Part shown: positions 1-12,934 of the stretch, in pieces
Numbering within the stretch: position 1 is the first letter of the stretch
Layout of the letters: the number at the start of each line of letters is the position of its first letter
NCBI GenBank assembly: GCA_013396915.1
Contig: VWZL01006771.1
Span: 248,001-312,000 of the forward strand
DNA: 64,000 nucleotides
Origin: Stercorarius parasiticus
Lineage: Eukaryota; Chordata; Aves; Charadriiformes; Stercorariidae
Direction: 5' to 3'
The notes under the pieces: generated by a model
Seen by the model: the letters and a program-made list of their open reading frames with translations, nothing else
The model's database searches: none
Told to the model about the DNA's origin: nothing
Translations under genes and position numbers: made by a program

Positions 1-3000
1 TTAATTGCCACACTATTTGTTAATTAGTCTGGGTGAAAATGCCAGCACCTGAGTGTGTTTGGAGAGTGGGCGGTGAGAATGTAGCTTTGTGTGAAGTAGT
101 TCCAAATGCCAGAGACCTTGAATTTGTGGTCTGATTTCTTGATGTTCTAACTTCTTTAGCTCTACTAGCCAAATAGCTATTGTGCAGTTAAAGTTTTCAC
201 AGGCAGAACTTTTCTCGTGTGTCTCATGCATCTGAGTGGAGAACGTTGATCTGATTCATCAGTGGATCACATCTTGCATAGTGCAAGTGGGTTTGGATCA
301 CTCTCAGACCAGAGAGGCAGCATTTCATGCCACATTGCAAGGGCTTAAATGACTCAAAACAGGGAGGGCACCACTGGCCCCCTCAGTGTCTAGCTGATGT
401 AGTCGTAGAGCAATTTGCTTGATATCAAAGGTAGACTTGAGTCCATGTACTCTTGGGATAATTTTTAGTGATAAGGTGGATGCCTTGTAAAATCTCCATG
501 TAGTCTTGGTCCTGTAGAAGAATCTGGTCAAGGCAGATATACCAGACAGCAAAGATAATGACGCTCAAGCATAGCTTGTATCAGATATGGGTAATGCTTC
601 ATGATAACATTGGCTGCTTCAGAGACATGTAGCATTGTTAATGAAGCTTCTGATGGGGCCCAAGGAGCTACAGGTCATTTCCTAGCCGTTGATCTGGTTA
701 CAAGAAGCAGCAGCCACTAGGCTGTCAGTCTTCTCAACGTTAATACGCCCAGGCCTCGAGCTGCAAGTTATGTTTTACATTATGTGTGTTATTTCTGGGC
801 TAGCAAGTTTAAAGTTCAAACATCAGATGAGTTTTGTATTTCAGGGAGCAGTAAGGGGATGCCACGCTCTTATGTTCTTTCTGATGTTACAAAGCAGACT
901 ACGGCAAGCTGTGAGTTGGCAGAGTCACCCACAGCTTTTAAACAGCAGGGATGAGAAAGTAGCCATGCTTCTGTCATGTTTTGGAAATACAGGATAAAAC
1001 ACTCCCTACATAATACATGTTTTGATGACTTCAAGGCTTAAGGAAGACAAACGGATCTAGAAAGGATCCCTTTGCTGCATCATAACAGACGAAGCAACAG
1101 CCTGGCAGGAGAATAATTTGAGAGAAAGGAAGTAACTAACCCAGTGATGGACTCACGGCTCCTTCGGAGCAGTCCGAGGCTGCAGGGAAGATAGATTTGC
1201 TCAGTGCAAGATGAGGAAGAAGTCTTACTTGCCAGCAGTCCCTGCCTACCCGAGACCCAAACTGGTTACACACAGATATTAATCACACAGGGAATGTGTG
1301 TTTATAGACTCGGGGTTAACTGGCTCTGGTTTAGTTTTCTTGAGTTACTATTTTCAGCCCAACAACCCACCATAAAGGTGTGTCAGAAAGGCATGGGTAA
1401 AAAAAATTTCTCTAAAATATACTCATTACAGCAATTTTCTTATATCCACAGGAATGGTCTTCCTTTTAGCAAGTGGGTAAACCCTGTGTCTACATCATCG
1501 TTGTCTTCATCTTATGTTGACCATTGATGGCAGCAGTAAAGATGACATAAATAGAAGTTACTCACTTGCACGAGCAGGTGGGAAAACTGCTGAGTTCTGC
1601 ACTACCCTAAAGGTAATTATTTCACTCTCATTTCAGAGCAGAGTCTGCTTATATGACAGGGAAACTGCAAGTCACCTGTGCTTAATATCCAAGTTCACGT
1701 TAATTTATACACAGTGGGCTAAACCGTGCCCTCATTTATATGCACGCTGCCCTGCAGAGATTATGCAAGAGGAACTGAGTGGAGAATTTGATCTAGTGTG
1801 ATTTCAAAAATAGCACCATGAAGTAAAGTTGGTAGAAATATGGAGGAAGTAAATCCATAGAACAACATAACCTAGGGTGCAAAACAGCTTGTTTGGGTGA
1901 TGACACTATCAATGAAAACTCAGCACCTGGACGGGGTCCCTGCCCAAACAGCAAACTCTCCCAAACATGTTCCAGTCCATCACCTGTATGCAAAGCCACC
2001 AGCGGCGAGGAAAGGCAGGATGCTCCCAGGCATCGAGAGTCCTCATGGGCTAAGGAGTAAAGGAGGGAAGAGAATAGGCTGTTTAATCACCCTACAGATA
2101 AGATAATTATGGCTCAAATTCAGAAGTGTAAGGTAAAAATTCACTACATGCATGAAACTAAAACTGTTTTATTTCAGGAAAGCTGGCAGAGTGTTTCAGC
2201 AGCTTCCTGTGGCTTAGCTGCTATGACACAGTAGGAATAACCTTTCTTCTCTCTGGGTCTTAGGAAGTATTATGTTTCATCCTTGCTGAGTGACCTGCAA
2301 TTCACAGGTCAGATGTAAATATTATCCAAGGCTCAATTCTCTTGCCCCTCAGTATGTCGAGGCTTCAATAGAAAGAGCGGCTGGCGCAGGGTGTACCTGG
2401 CACTCAGTGCTGATTCCCCTTCCTTGTTCACAGGGTTGTCCACGTCCCCATCCATCTGCTCACTGGCCAAGATAAAAGCCAGACCCAATACCTTCAGAAA
2501 GGGGATCTCCTCCCTTCCCTTCAGGTTCTCCCTTGACCCCACGTGCACGGGGCAGTGCAGGGAGCAAGCCGGCCAGACCTCCTACTGCATCCGCGATGTG
2601 GGATGCAGGCAGTACCACAGGGCAGAACAGGGTTCCACTCCTAATAGCCATTCTTGCTCCTCCTTGTGTCTATTAGTCCATGCCACCAAGGGCAACAATT
2701 GTTAGGGATGGCAGTGCCTAGAAAAGCTCAGGGCCTTCTATTAACAGGTGGCTGTAAAAAATCAGCATTAACCTCAACATTGAATGTTTTTGTTTGTGAG
2801 TGGTGTTTCTGTTGTGGCCTCATGTAAAACAAACTCATTGAACTGCCGTTCTGGGCTGATCATGAGAGTTTGAGTTGCATATACAACACTGTGACTCCAC
2901 CACAATGGCACGTGATGGTGCTTCATGGAATATTTCTTGCGGGTACTGTGCTCAGATGACATTCAGCTACAGTGTGTGACATCGTTTCCCATTTGGAAAT

Positions 3001-5340
3001 ACTCTGATGGTGGAATAATACTTCTTTTCCAATCTTTCCTTATTCCCAGGTGCATAATTAGTTTTTATAGGGACATAATAACATGGTAGCTTATACATAA
3101 TTATAATGTGTAAAGTTTGTAAAATTAAAAAAAAATCCTTTAAAATAAGTTGAGAAATAGCAGTAGAACATTTAGACAATTTTGCACATTGCCCAAGGGA
3201 CTTTCTTGAAATCCAGCAGCAGCCATGAGAAGGTTAGAAGTTGGACATTTGCTATTCTGGTATCAGTGAAAAACCACAGAGAGGGAGCTTTACCGGCTTT
3301 CAGGTTCAGCACTTGTCCTTAAAACTGCATATCATGAACAACATGGCTGCGCGTACACTTACTAGCTATGCAGCAGCTTTAACACAGACGTCACAACATG
3401 TTGGCATTTGGAAAAACAACTGATTTTAAAAAAAAAAATTAAAAGTGCTTATGATTTGGATTTTTTTTTGTTGTTGTTAGCAACTAAAAATCGGAGAGAT
3501 TGAAAGTAAATATTTTCATTACGTTACAACATTTCAAGTGATTTGATCTCATTTTTCTTACAGAGAAGGGATATCTTTCAAAAGCCCCAAATTAATTTCA
3601 TACTGGATGGTCATCCTCAACCAACACAAATATTTATTGCCCCAGCACCTCTGTGAAGTAGCTGTGTTTTTCAATTGATTGTCGTTCCTGTTTTTCTGTT
3701 GAGATTTAGAGTCAGACATCTGAAGATATTTAACACTTAACCATGCGGATGGGTGTTTGCAGGACTTGTCTAAAACCTCCAGAGATACCTTGCTCCTGAC
3801 GAGCTGTGTGGAAGTTGGGCATCCAGAAACCTCTGAAAATCCCTCTGCCTGCTTACACTGGAAGGACCTTGAGACATTTAGAGATCTGGTTCCATGGATG
3901 GGATTCACCACACCTAACACTAGCTACCAAAAAGGCACGTGTCTAACCTAAGCAAACCTTCTCGCTCATGTCCCCACAGGAACTCAGCCCTGTCAGAGGG
4001 CAAAGCAGCCTCCCTGCGACAGGCACCCAGCTCAGGACACGGCCACTCGCTTCATGGAGATTTCTGACTCTTTCCACCAACCTCAGGGGCATCTGAGATC
4101 TAAGACTTAGATGAGATGCTAATTTACGGGAGATTAATCCAACACTAGGGTGAGGTATGGTACTGGAGTTATCCATACAATACTGTTATAGATGCGTATA
4201 ACTAGTAGCTAGCACCGCCTGCATCTGTATTTTAGGCACTATTTAAGTCAAAACTTAAAGGGTTAGGATCCAAATGAATTGCCTTCTATTCTTCTCCTTG
4301 ACCTTGATCCAGCTGAAACCTGTAGAAGAGGTACACAGTGCCGAAAACAAAAGCTCCCAGTCGAGGCAAACTCCTAGATGCTGAAGGTTTTGTGTAAGAT
4401 CGCTGTGGGAGCTTCAGGCAGGTAAACAAGTCACAAGGTAGTTTAGGTGTGTAAAATTACTGTGGATCTCTTGAATTAAGTCCAACTCATCTCCTTTTTA
4501 TATCAACATAGGGCCCCAGAGGCCCAGGGCTGCACTTATGCTTTTCCAGCATAAGCATTTTTCTGTACCCAAAAGCTCCATCTGACCAGAATGATATGAG
4601 TATAATTTCTCAAGCTTTGCGAGATCCCTGGGTTAAACGCTATGCGTAAATGCAAATGGTACTATTTAAGCTGCGGCACTACTAAAAGTGGAACTTTGAT
4701 GATACCTAAATATAGGTTTGATAATTATGTGATATGATGGATCAGTTAATGATTGTCTTGCGAGTAGTCAGCAACCTAAATTTGCTACACCCTGGTCTGT
4801 ACATTTGGGGCTAGCTCTCCTCCTCACCTTTCCTGGAATGCCAGCTATGATGAGCAAGCTATTTTCAGTTTCTTATTAGGAAGCTGCCTTTGGACCAGTT
4901 CCTACACTAGTTAGCATTTTGCCTGAGTAGCAAATTCAGGATCTGGCCCTACGAAACCTGTTTTCTTGGCACTTTGAGCCAATTCCTTATTAGCGCAGTT
5001 ACCTCTAGTAATCTGCTCCGTGCTGTCTGCAGTGGCCTGTGTAGGCACCTCTGGGAAGATGGAGTTGTTGTGACACTTGTCTCATGAAAGAGCCTCTCCA
5101 GTTCTTCGCTTTGAAGGTCCACTAAAAGGTGTGTCTATTATGACACATCTGTTCTGGTATTTTTTTTTTCTTCTTTCTCATATAAAAAGTACCGTGATAA
5201 GTTCTTGTCGCTGTGCCAGGACGTCACTCGATACATGTAGAGGAGAAACAGTTTAAAGCTACTTGACTAACAGCTTCCTCTGTCAAATATGACATTAGAG
5301 TTATGATTGTCTCTTTTTTATCTCTTCACTTTGATGACAG
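1..5340. other. No recognisable gene
   Basis: Unique AT-rich DNA. Open frames up to 120 codons (one at 3558-3920 on the - strand) show no family resemblance and have chance-level length. No young repeat is seen. Confidence 0.6.
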
Positions 5341-5398
5341 GCTTATCTGAGGTAGCGAGACAAAGAGCGGAGTTGATTCAACCTACCATGCTGTGCAG
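5341..5398 (+). other. Candidate 58-nt exon
   Basis: The acceptor tract TCTTTTTTATCTCTTCAC leads to TTTGATGACAG ending at 5340. The donor is GTGCAG followed by GTGAGAG at 5399. Two frames have stops. The third reads LSEVARQRAELIQPTMLC with two bases at each end for split codons. I do not recognise the peptide. Both splice sites are close to consensus, but a pseudo-exon or an exon of a long non-coding RNA are equally possible. Confidence 0.22.
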
Positions 5399-7214
5399 GT
5401 GAGAGTTTTGAGATCAAGTACAGCTGTTCGAAGGGCAAGTCCTAGTGCTGAATGACAGCTGCTTTCATCAGGAGCATGGCTTGCTTTTTCTTTCTTTCTC
5501 TTTCTTTTTTTTTTTCTTTATTTTTTTTTTTTTTGACAATGCCAAGAAATTCGACTGAGGCTTAAGGAATGTACAAGCTTAAATATCAAAATGTGACTGC
5601 TTGTGTAATAATGTCAGTCTGAGCTACTGGCTCCTTTTGATATTCTTAGATCGGATCAGATGCTCCTCTTAGTAAATCAAAAGTGTTATTGCTGATTCTG
5701 GTCAGAAAGAGTGAATCTGTTTACTGAACCCATGTGCGTGGATCTGACAGTGCAATGTATCACACCCACTGTAATACTGCATGGAATATTAACATTTCTG
5801 ATTTGTTGCTAGAAAAGAAATGCAGATTGCTCAGTGCTCTGTTTTTTAATCAGTGTTTGCCAAGATCACGCTTTTCACCATTTTTTGCAGAGCAGCGTGA
5901 TATTCTTTCCTTCTCTCCTTCCCTTCCCCCACCACTTTCTGCCTCTCTACCCCACCTCTCAAAAGCAATTGTTAGTGATTTGATAAATTCATTAGCCTAC
6001 TCTCCAAAAGCCCTCCACAGTGCACGTTATTGGGACATTTGACGTGTGCCTATTTTGAATTTCCCAGAATACTCACATATGCAGATGTAGCATGAGGTTT
6101 TGCAAAAGCAGTGCTCAGCCTTTATTGCGTGAACAAAATCTCCCATGTAAGCAAGCAAAGAGGTATGTGCTTATCCAGGTATTTATCTATGCCTGCAGGT
6201 ATTTGAAGTGTGTGGAGGAGTGCAGGGTTTGTACATGCACTGGTTGGACTATACATACGTGTTATTAAAAGATGAATATACCTAGGGCTTTCACTCACAG
6301 GGAGAGGATATATTTATTTTTAAACCTCAGGTCTTCTTGCATTCCCTGAACAGAACAACCTGACTTCTTCCTTAGTCTTTTCTTTCTACTTGTCCGCTAT
6401 GTCACAAACATAATACCTTCCAGAACTGTCAGGAATATGACCACATCCATTCTTTTTACTATTTCTACTTACTTTTCCTCGAAGACCATTAAGGCAATCA
6501 AACTTCCTGGAACTGAGGGATCCTGGGATCCTGGCTATATGATTTTGGAAAGTCTTAAAGATAAAGACTATTTTTCTTTTCTATACCAAACATGTCAACC
6601 AGGTCTCTGTAGAAGTACTTTTCCAGTATGGTTTTCCCACCAGCAGGAGACACTGCTTTTTCTGCCATGAAACACCTAAGAGCACAGGAGTTTATCTTAG
6701 GTGAAAACAATCATTCATGTCAACCAGTAAAGGCACTGGAAATAAGAAAAGTATTTGTAGCCACTACAATATTCCAGTATATGGCACTTTTGCAGCTTTT
6801 GATTGATATTCGCTGAAACCTAGAGAGAGTAGATTCTATTAATACCAAATCTACCTATTAATGTCCATTAATATTAAAACAGGACTGAAAAAATCATGTG
6901 AAGAAGCCCAGTAAAGTCAGAGGGCTTGGACATACTGTAGCAATGTCTAATATTTGTACATATACCCATTGGGTGGGAAGGAAAGAAAAAATGCTGACAA
7001 TTCTCTGCTTCCATATATGCATTATAACATTATTATGGACCGGTTATATTATAACAAACTTATGGACCAATGCACTTCAGGAAGAGAACTGTAGTTGTGA
7101 GACTATTTGTGTGTGTTAGGAACATGCTCTTACCCAGCTCCCACCCTTCAAGTCATGTAAGGGGTAGCCCTATATGCCACGGGATCCTGTTCTCAATATG
7201 ATCTGCATGAGGAT
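5399..7214. other. No recognisable gene
   Basis: Contains the pyrimidine tract at 5484-5534. Nothing else can be identified up to the CR1 edge. Confidence 0.6.
5484..5534. repeat. Polypyrimidine (CTTT)n / poly-T tract
   Basis: TTTCTTTCTTTCTC grades into a T-run of about 30 bases interrupted by single C and A. It is low-complexity sequence, possibly the fossil A-tail of an antisense retroposed copy, but no such copy can be recognised next to it. Confidence 0.9.
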
Positions 7215-7957
7215 AGGGTGGCTTGGATAGATTGGATCAATGTGCCAACGCTAATGGAATGAGCTTCAACAAGGCCAAGTGCTAGGTTCTGCACTTGGGC
7301 CAAAACAATCCCATGCATCACTACAGGCTGGGGGAAGTGTGGCTGGAGAGCTGCCTGGCAGAAAAGGACCTGGGGGTTCCAATTGACAAGCGGCTGAATA
7401 TGAGCCAGCAGTGTGCCCAGGTGGCCAAGAAAGCCAATGGCATCCTGGCTTGTATTAGAAATAGTGTGACCAGCAGAAGTAGGGAGGTGATTGTCCCCCT
7501 GTACTCAACACTGGTGAGGCCACACCTTGAGTACCGTGTCCAGTTTTGGGCACCTCAATACGAGAGAGATATTGAGGTGCTGGAGCGAGTACAGAGGAGG
7601 GCAACGAAGCTGGTGAAGGGCCTGGAGAATAGATCTTATGAGGAGCGATTGAAGGAGCTGGGACTGTTTAGCTTGAGGAAGAGGAGGCTGAGGGGAGACC
7701 TCATCACTCTCTACAACTGCTTGAAAGGACATTGTAGAGAGGTTGGTGCTGGTCTCTTCTCACAGGTAATTAGTGATAGAACAAGAGGGAATGGTTTTAA
7801 GCTGCAACAGGGTAGGTTTAGACTGGACATTAGGAAAAAATTCTTCACAGAAAGAGTGGTCAGACACTGGAATAGTCTGCCCAGGGAGGTGGTGGAGTCA
7901 CCATCCCTGAATGTGTTTAAGAGTCATTTAGGTGTGGTGTTAGGGGATATGGTGTAG
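7215..7957 (+). pseudogene. CR1 ORF2 C-terminal remnant (reverse transcriptase tail)
   Basis: This encodes the region C-terminal to the reverse transcriptase palm of CR1 ORF2. The landmarks in order are [77 protein letters not shown], then [20 protein letters not shown], ending in the natural stop at 7955-7957. The open stretch from 7286 to the stop has no internal break. Just upstream, in the same frame, the codon expected to be arginine after a NKAKC-like motif is TAG (7283-7285). The apparent start at 7295 is a TTG inside the domain, not a genuine start. The palm, the endonuclease and the whole of ORF1 are missing, so no active enzyme can be made. Any transcription would come from flanking DNA. 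Confidence 0.93.
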
Positions 7958-8043
7958 GGGAGAACTTTGTAGAGCGGGGTTGATGGTTGGACTCGATGAC
8001 CGCAGGGGTCTTTTCCAACCTAAATGATTCTATGATTCTATGA
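7215..8043 (+). mobile_element. CR1 LINE, 5'-truncated 3' end copy
   Basis: This is the 3' part of a chicken-repeat-1 (CR1) non-LTR retrotransposon in sense orientation. The sequence shows the C-terminal part of ORF2, a short 3' UTR, and the diagnostic CR1 terminus: a GGTTGGACTCGATGA-type block, then CTTTTCCAACCTAAATG, then two copies of the ATTCTATG octamer ending near 8043. Similarity to CR1 fades upstream of about 7215, so reverse transcription stopped early, as is usual for this family. I see no target-site duplication, which also fits CR1. The copy is much less decayed than the fragment at 12935-13462. Its orientation is opposite to the copy at 31491-32680, and the two belong to different CR1 subfamilies, because their 3' UTRs differ. 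The boundary at 7215 is judged by eye and may be off by 20-30 bases. Confidence 0.95.
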
Positions 8044-11000
8044 AGGCCACTGATGCCATGTACCATGATGTCCACCTCGTGCAAGGCCACCAAATGTACA
8101 AGGATATAAGAAAAGAGAAGCACGTGACTCATTTTAAAATGCCTTGGAGCAAGAGCACCTGGCTAATTTAATTTAATTTTAAATGGGAACCCAAGAGAGT
8201 ATCCACCACCGTGGCGAGGCAGACTTGCAAGGTGCTTAAGTGTCTAGAGCTGCATGCAGGTAACCAGCTCAACATCTTTTACGTTCCATTGAAATTTGAG
8301 GTATTTAGCACCTAGGTGCTTTTGAAAGCCTCAATAGGCTTCTATTTGCCCCTCTCGACATCTAAATGTCTTAAAAAAATCTGTCCCTTTCTTTCTTCTT
8401 CTAACAGAGACTTCCAAAATGATATCCTTTCATTATTAGAGCCAGAGTGGTAGCTAATTGCTATTAAGGAACTTTTCATCATGGACAAAACCAACAATAA
8501 CAAGCAATAAAAATCTAATAATCCAAGCGATCGACTGTGTACTGAATAATTCTTCTGAGAGCACAGTGCAAACAGCACAATTCTGGGCATACTAAAGAGA
8601 GTGAAAGATTAAAAACCTAAATGAACACAGAAAATGTCTGTCACGTCAGATACATCAACTCTGTCAGTCCAATACATACACTTAATTAAAATGGTTCAAC
8701 CATCTGTCCAAGAGGGTGCATGGGAAAACTTTAATTGATCGTCTCAGTTTTTCTGAGTGATCAGGAAATAGGGCTAAAGCTAGCTCTCCTGGAATGGATT
8801 TAAGAATTATAAAACTGACAGTCGGGGAATTTTCTGCTTTAGCTATTTTAAGCCTCTTGCTTCTCCCCACAACTTTGATAGAATTGGGTGATTCAAAAAT
8901 ATAGGAGCATCTTAAGTACTGAGATGGCAGGTGAATCACGTCCCTCGGTGACAGCCAGGCCTTGTGCCTGGGGGGCGATTTGCTGTGAAGAAGGGTAGGT
9001 GTTTTCCTGCCCTCCCTGGAGGATACTGCGGAGGAGCAAAGGCAGCTTTCATTTTCCACTGGGGCTCTCCAGGAGCTCAGTGAATGGAAACAGCTGAGAG
9101 AACATGCAGAATCCCACACTGCCTTAATCGCATCACCCACCTCTTGATCCGGTCTTTGCTCCGTAAAAAGACACAAAGTCAGAGTTCTATTCAGCTGGGT
9201 GTAGCCACCTCACCTAGAGCTGTGTCTGACATTGAGGCTCCTGGGATGAGATTCATCTGCCTAAAAGGTATCTAGTCTAAGCTGGTCGCCTTATGACATC
9301 GGTGAGAAAAAGGCCCCTTTAGAAGGTGGCTAACACTGCTTTCTGCAGGTGCATGTCCCCATAAAGCCAGTGGGAAGAGGCTGGTGCTGGTGAAGGCTTC
9401 CAAAGAGATATCAAGTCCATACAATTGTTTTCCTTAAAAGACAAGTTGTAATCAACCACTGAAGGCAAGAGGCCTTCATCCATGCTGAGCTTCACAGTCA
9501 CTGGTTTCCCCAGCCCAGAATCCTCCTGCTTGATTTTTTCCCAGTTTCAGTATTGGGATTACAATGTAAAGTGGATTGTTTATCACCTCCTTTGCAACGT
9601 CCATTGCCCTCTGCCATTTACCTCCAAAAGATCAGGTTCTTCTAGCAGCCATCCTCCTGGAAAAGTCCTATAGGATAATTTGATCAGCTCCAGGGGAAAA
9701 CTGTCATAGATTCTCCATATGGAAAACATCTGTATGAGGAAAAAAAGTAACAGTGGATATTCCCTCTTTCTTCTAGGAGAAAGTTTGCCAGGTGGCCCAG
9801 GTCTCTCCAGTCGATACTGTATTGCCACTCACTAGCCTCTGAAATAACAACTCCCACTGATGGGGGTGAAGAAAAGCTCTGTAGAGCAATCATTGAAGCA
9901 GGGTTAGCTGACAGTAGGAGCACCCCTTTTTGTAGTCATCCCCTTAGACCCTTCAAACCCAGGATGGTGTGAGCTCAAACCCTTATCCAGGGCCCTCTCA
10001 CCAACCCCTGTGCTGTTATCATGGCTGCCTACTCTCACCAAGACACACCGGCTCCAGCGGTATTTTATATGCCTTGTTGTGGGAAGAGGCTTATGCCTAA
10101 CCATTGCTAACAGCTAGAGGAGAGAGCTGAGCAAGTTGAGCAGTGGTAGGAGCAAAATGAGTACTCCTTCAGCCTGCTCAGTAGCCTCAGGAAATACCAC
10201 GGCTGGGGCACACCCTGCTCGAGCAGCAGGGTGGGTGGGAATTGAGCTTAAGAAGTCTGTTTCTATCCCTTTCGACCACTAGCAATCTTTCAGTCCATTC
10301 AGGTGTTTGCAAAATGGACAGACCCCAAACATCTTTGGTAAGTGTCTATGAGCTGGAGGCAGCCACAGCAGCTGGTTAACACGTGCATGCATCGGTCTGC
10401 TGGTGGGAGATGTGTGCAACGGCATTGCCACAGGGAGCTTCTGCAAGTTGAAATACACACCAACACTTCCTCAAATGCCCTGGGAATTTCACTTTCTGTG
10501 CCCATCTGGTTCAGGACTTCAGGTCCATGGAGAATCTTTAAAATGTTTGATACAGTGTTCAGGGACTGGATGATGCCAGGTGACTGGCCACGTCCTGAAA
10601 ATAACCAGTGATCAGAGTATTTTTGGAGGTGTTCCTATGTTGTTGATTATAGCAATGTTTTTACAAGTTTATCCCAGTCTAACTGCAAAACTGTTGCAAA
10701 AGTTTAGGGAGACAGCAGTCAGGTGGAAAGCCTGTGGGGAAAGTAAGGAAGGAAGAGTCATGAACCGAGAGATTATGCTGGGCTTGCTTCTGTGATGCTC
10801 CAAGTGATGCCTTTTGATGTTATTGACTTGCCCTTGGTCCTGTCTCTATCTTCCCCACCCATTCTCCCCTCTTCTCCCACAATACACCCCTGTTCCTCCT
10901 CGCTCCCAAGCTGAGATCCCTGTTCCGAGCGCAGAACTCTGCCCCGACACATTATGACTAAACCATCCCTAGTGTTGCTATCAGATGAGGCCAAAGCCAT

Positions 11001-11379
11001 GAGTGTGTCTTCCACCACGGGGCCCATGCCCCATACCCTCCACTCTACACCTTTCTCTTCCAGGACTCCACAAACAAGCCCCAATCTTCTCCTGGCCACT
11101 GTGCTGTTCACTGCATCAAAGGCCAAGATGTGCACGCATGCAGAGAGCAGGTTTAGGTGCAGATTAGACATTTTGTCTGTGTTTGACAAAGGGCAAATTC
11201 CGCTCCTGAACACCAGACTTTGTGCCTGTAGCACTGTCCCACCAGCTCTCAGCAACAGTCCAGTTCGTCGTGAAATGTTTTTTTCCTTGGTGGTCTTTTC
11301 TCAGTGGGGTTATACTATCAATTTGTGTCCACTGAGGCAAAATCTTATCTTCTAGCCACATGGAGCTTGATGTATTATT
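8044..11379. other. No recognisable gene
   Basis: Unique DNA. 8280-8350 holds a phrase (TATTTAGCACCTAGGTGCTT) reminiscent of old amniote repeats but too short to classify. Frames of 164 codons at 8682-9176 (-) and 160 at 10773-11255 (-) have no recognisable domain. Confidence 0.55.
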
Positions 11380-12240
11380 ATCCTAAACTAATTTTCTCAT
11401 CTAATTTCAGAAATATAATTGTATGATTTGTTTGGAAGCTCCTGTTTCCATTGACAGTAGCTATTGCTTGCTTTAAATTACGCTGTGTTACGGTATCTCA
11501 TTTTTCTGATAAAAATTAGGTTGTCACCATCCCGGTCTTCTGCTGTACTGATTTAGTAGTTAAGTTCTCCGGGTAAACCGGGGAGAGTTTACAAGAAGAC
11601 ATATCATCCTTAATATTTAAAATACACTTTAAGAAAATGACTAATTGTGTGGGAATAATGTCATCTGTATGTTTGCATTATAGCCCTATGATCAAAGACG
11701 GACTTCTAAGATATAATCTAAACTCACTTAAATCCTAATGAGAAATTACATGGGAATGTTGGTATTTCAACAATCCACAAGAGTAGCTGAGCTCAATTAT
11801 CCCAATGTCATAAGGGATTTGTTTGGATAATTGAGACTTCTGACCATTGAGATGATGTTCATTGTAACTAATAGACATGCAGGGATAAATCTCTATTTTG
11901 AGGAAGAGCGAATTGTGGACAACTACGGCTTTGGATAATCAAGTTGCACCGTAAACCCAGTTTGGATTCCCATGGATCCTTGTGGTTAATAAATAAGTAA
12001 CAAGACGGGCCTGGAACTCCTCTGAGGGATTCGTCAATTGGTTCATAAACACGATCAAGTTAGTACAGAGATAAATGTCTCCACCTGTTACCCAGCCCTG
12101 CAAAATTTATCAACTTGAGATTAAAATCTCTTTGCCTATCCTTATGATGAAGTTCATAATTATGAAAAAATGTAACATATATTACTCGCAAGTCAAAACA
12201 AATACTATTCCTTAGATTAGTGGACCAGCACAATTACACA
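11380..12240. other. Stop-rich, possibly conserved non-coding block
   Basis: No open frame reaches 60 codons. The sequence is AT-rich but not repetitive, with several homeodomain-like and SOX-like cores and no recognisable transposon. It has the look of a conserved regulatory block, which is inference from texture only. Confidence 0.2.
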
Positions 12241-12934
12241 AGTCTGCCTAATACTTTCTCCTTGAATTAATTAACAGGGTGCGAAAATGTACTAAATTCT
12301 TTGTAAGGGTGAAGTCTTTTTACACTTGCTGAAGACATTGTTATCTTTCTGGGTCTCTCTGAGCCAAAGTATGTACTGGGGCCAGCTGGACAAGATTCAC
12401 TCTGTGCTCCCATGGTTTCAGAGTCATCCCAAGATAATAGAAAGCACGGAGATGGGAGCAGAGATATGGGCAAAGAGCTCACTGTGTTTCTATCTGAAGA
12501 CTGTGAAAATAGGTCAAGTAGGTTTGTTTGTCTCTTAATGAAGTCTGTAAGAGTTTTCCCATTTCTTTTTTAGGAGAAGGCTTTTCTTGTAACACCTAAT
12601 AGTATCTGACTGGCTGAGAGAATAAAGCAAGGGCTGAGATCTTTAAAAGATGTGTGAATGTGCATAATAATGCAATTTTTAAGAGCATCTTAGGATCACA
12701 GCACCCGCTGAATGTTAGTGAAGGCTGTGTTCACAATTTACCTCAACATTTCTGAAAACTCCATTTTAAATTATGCTGATTTTAACGTCCTTTATTAGTG
12801 TTACAAGCCAACAATGCAGAGAGCAGAACAAATCACAGAAAAATGAAGAACATCTTTCTGTCATTCTGTAAACCCATGACGCTTGCATGTCTTGTGTACT
12901 GCATGAACTTCTTGTAACTCCTTCTCTAAGGTAA

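Noticed and set aside
8280..8350. Phrase resembling an old amniote repeat (CACCTAGGTGCTTTTGAAAG)
   Set aside because: Similar phrases occur near 47450 and 53930, but each is too short and divergent to classify.
8682..9176. 164-codon open frame on the - strand
   Set aside because: No domain, signal peptide or repeat is recognisable, and its length is within chance expectation.
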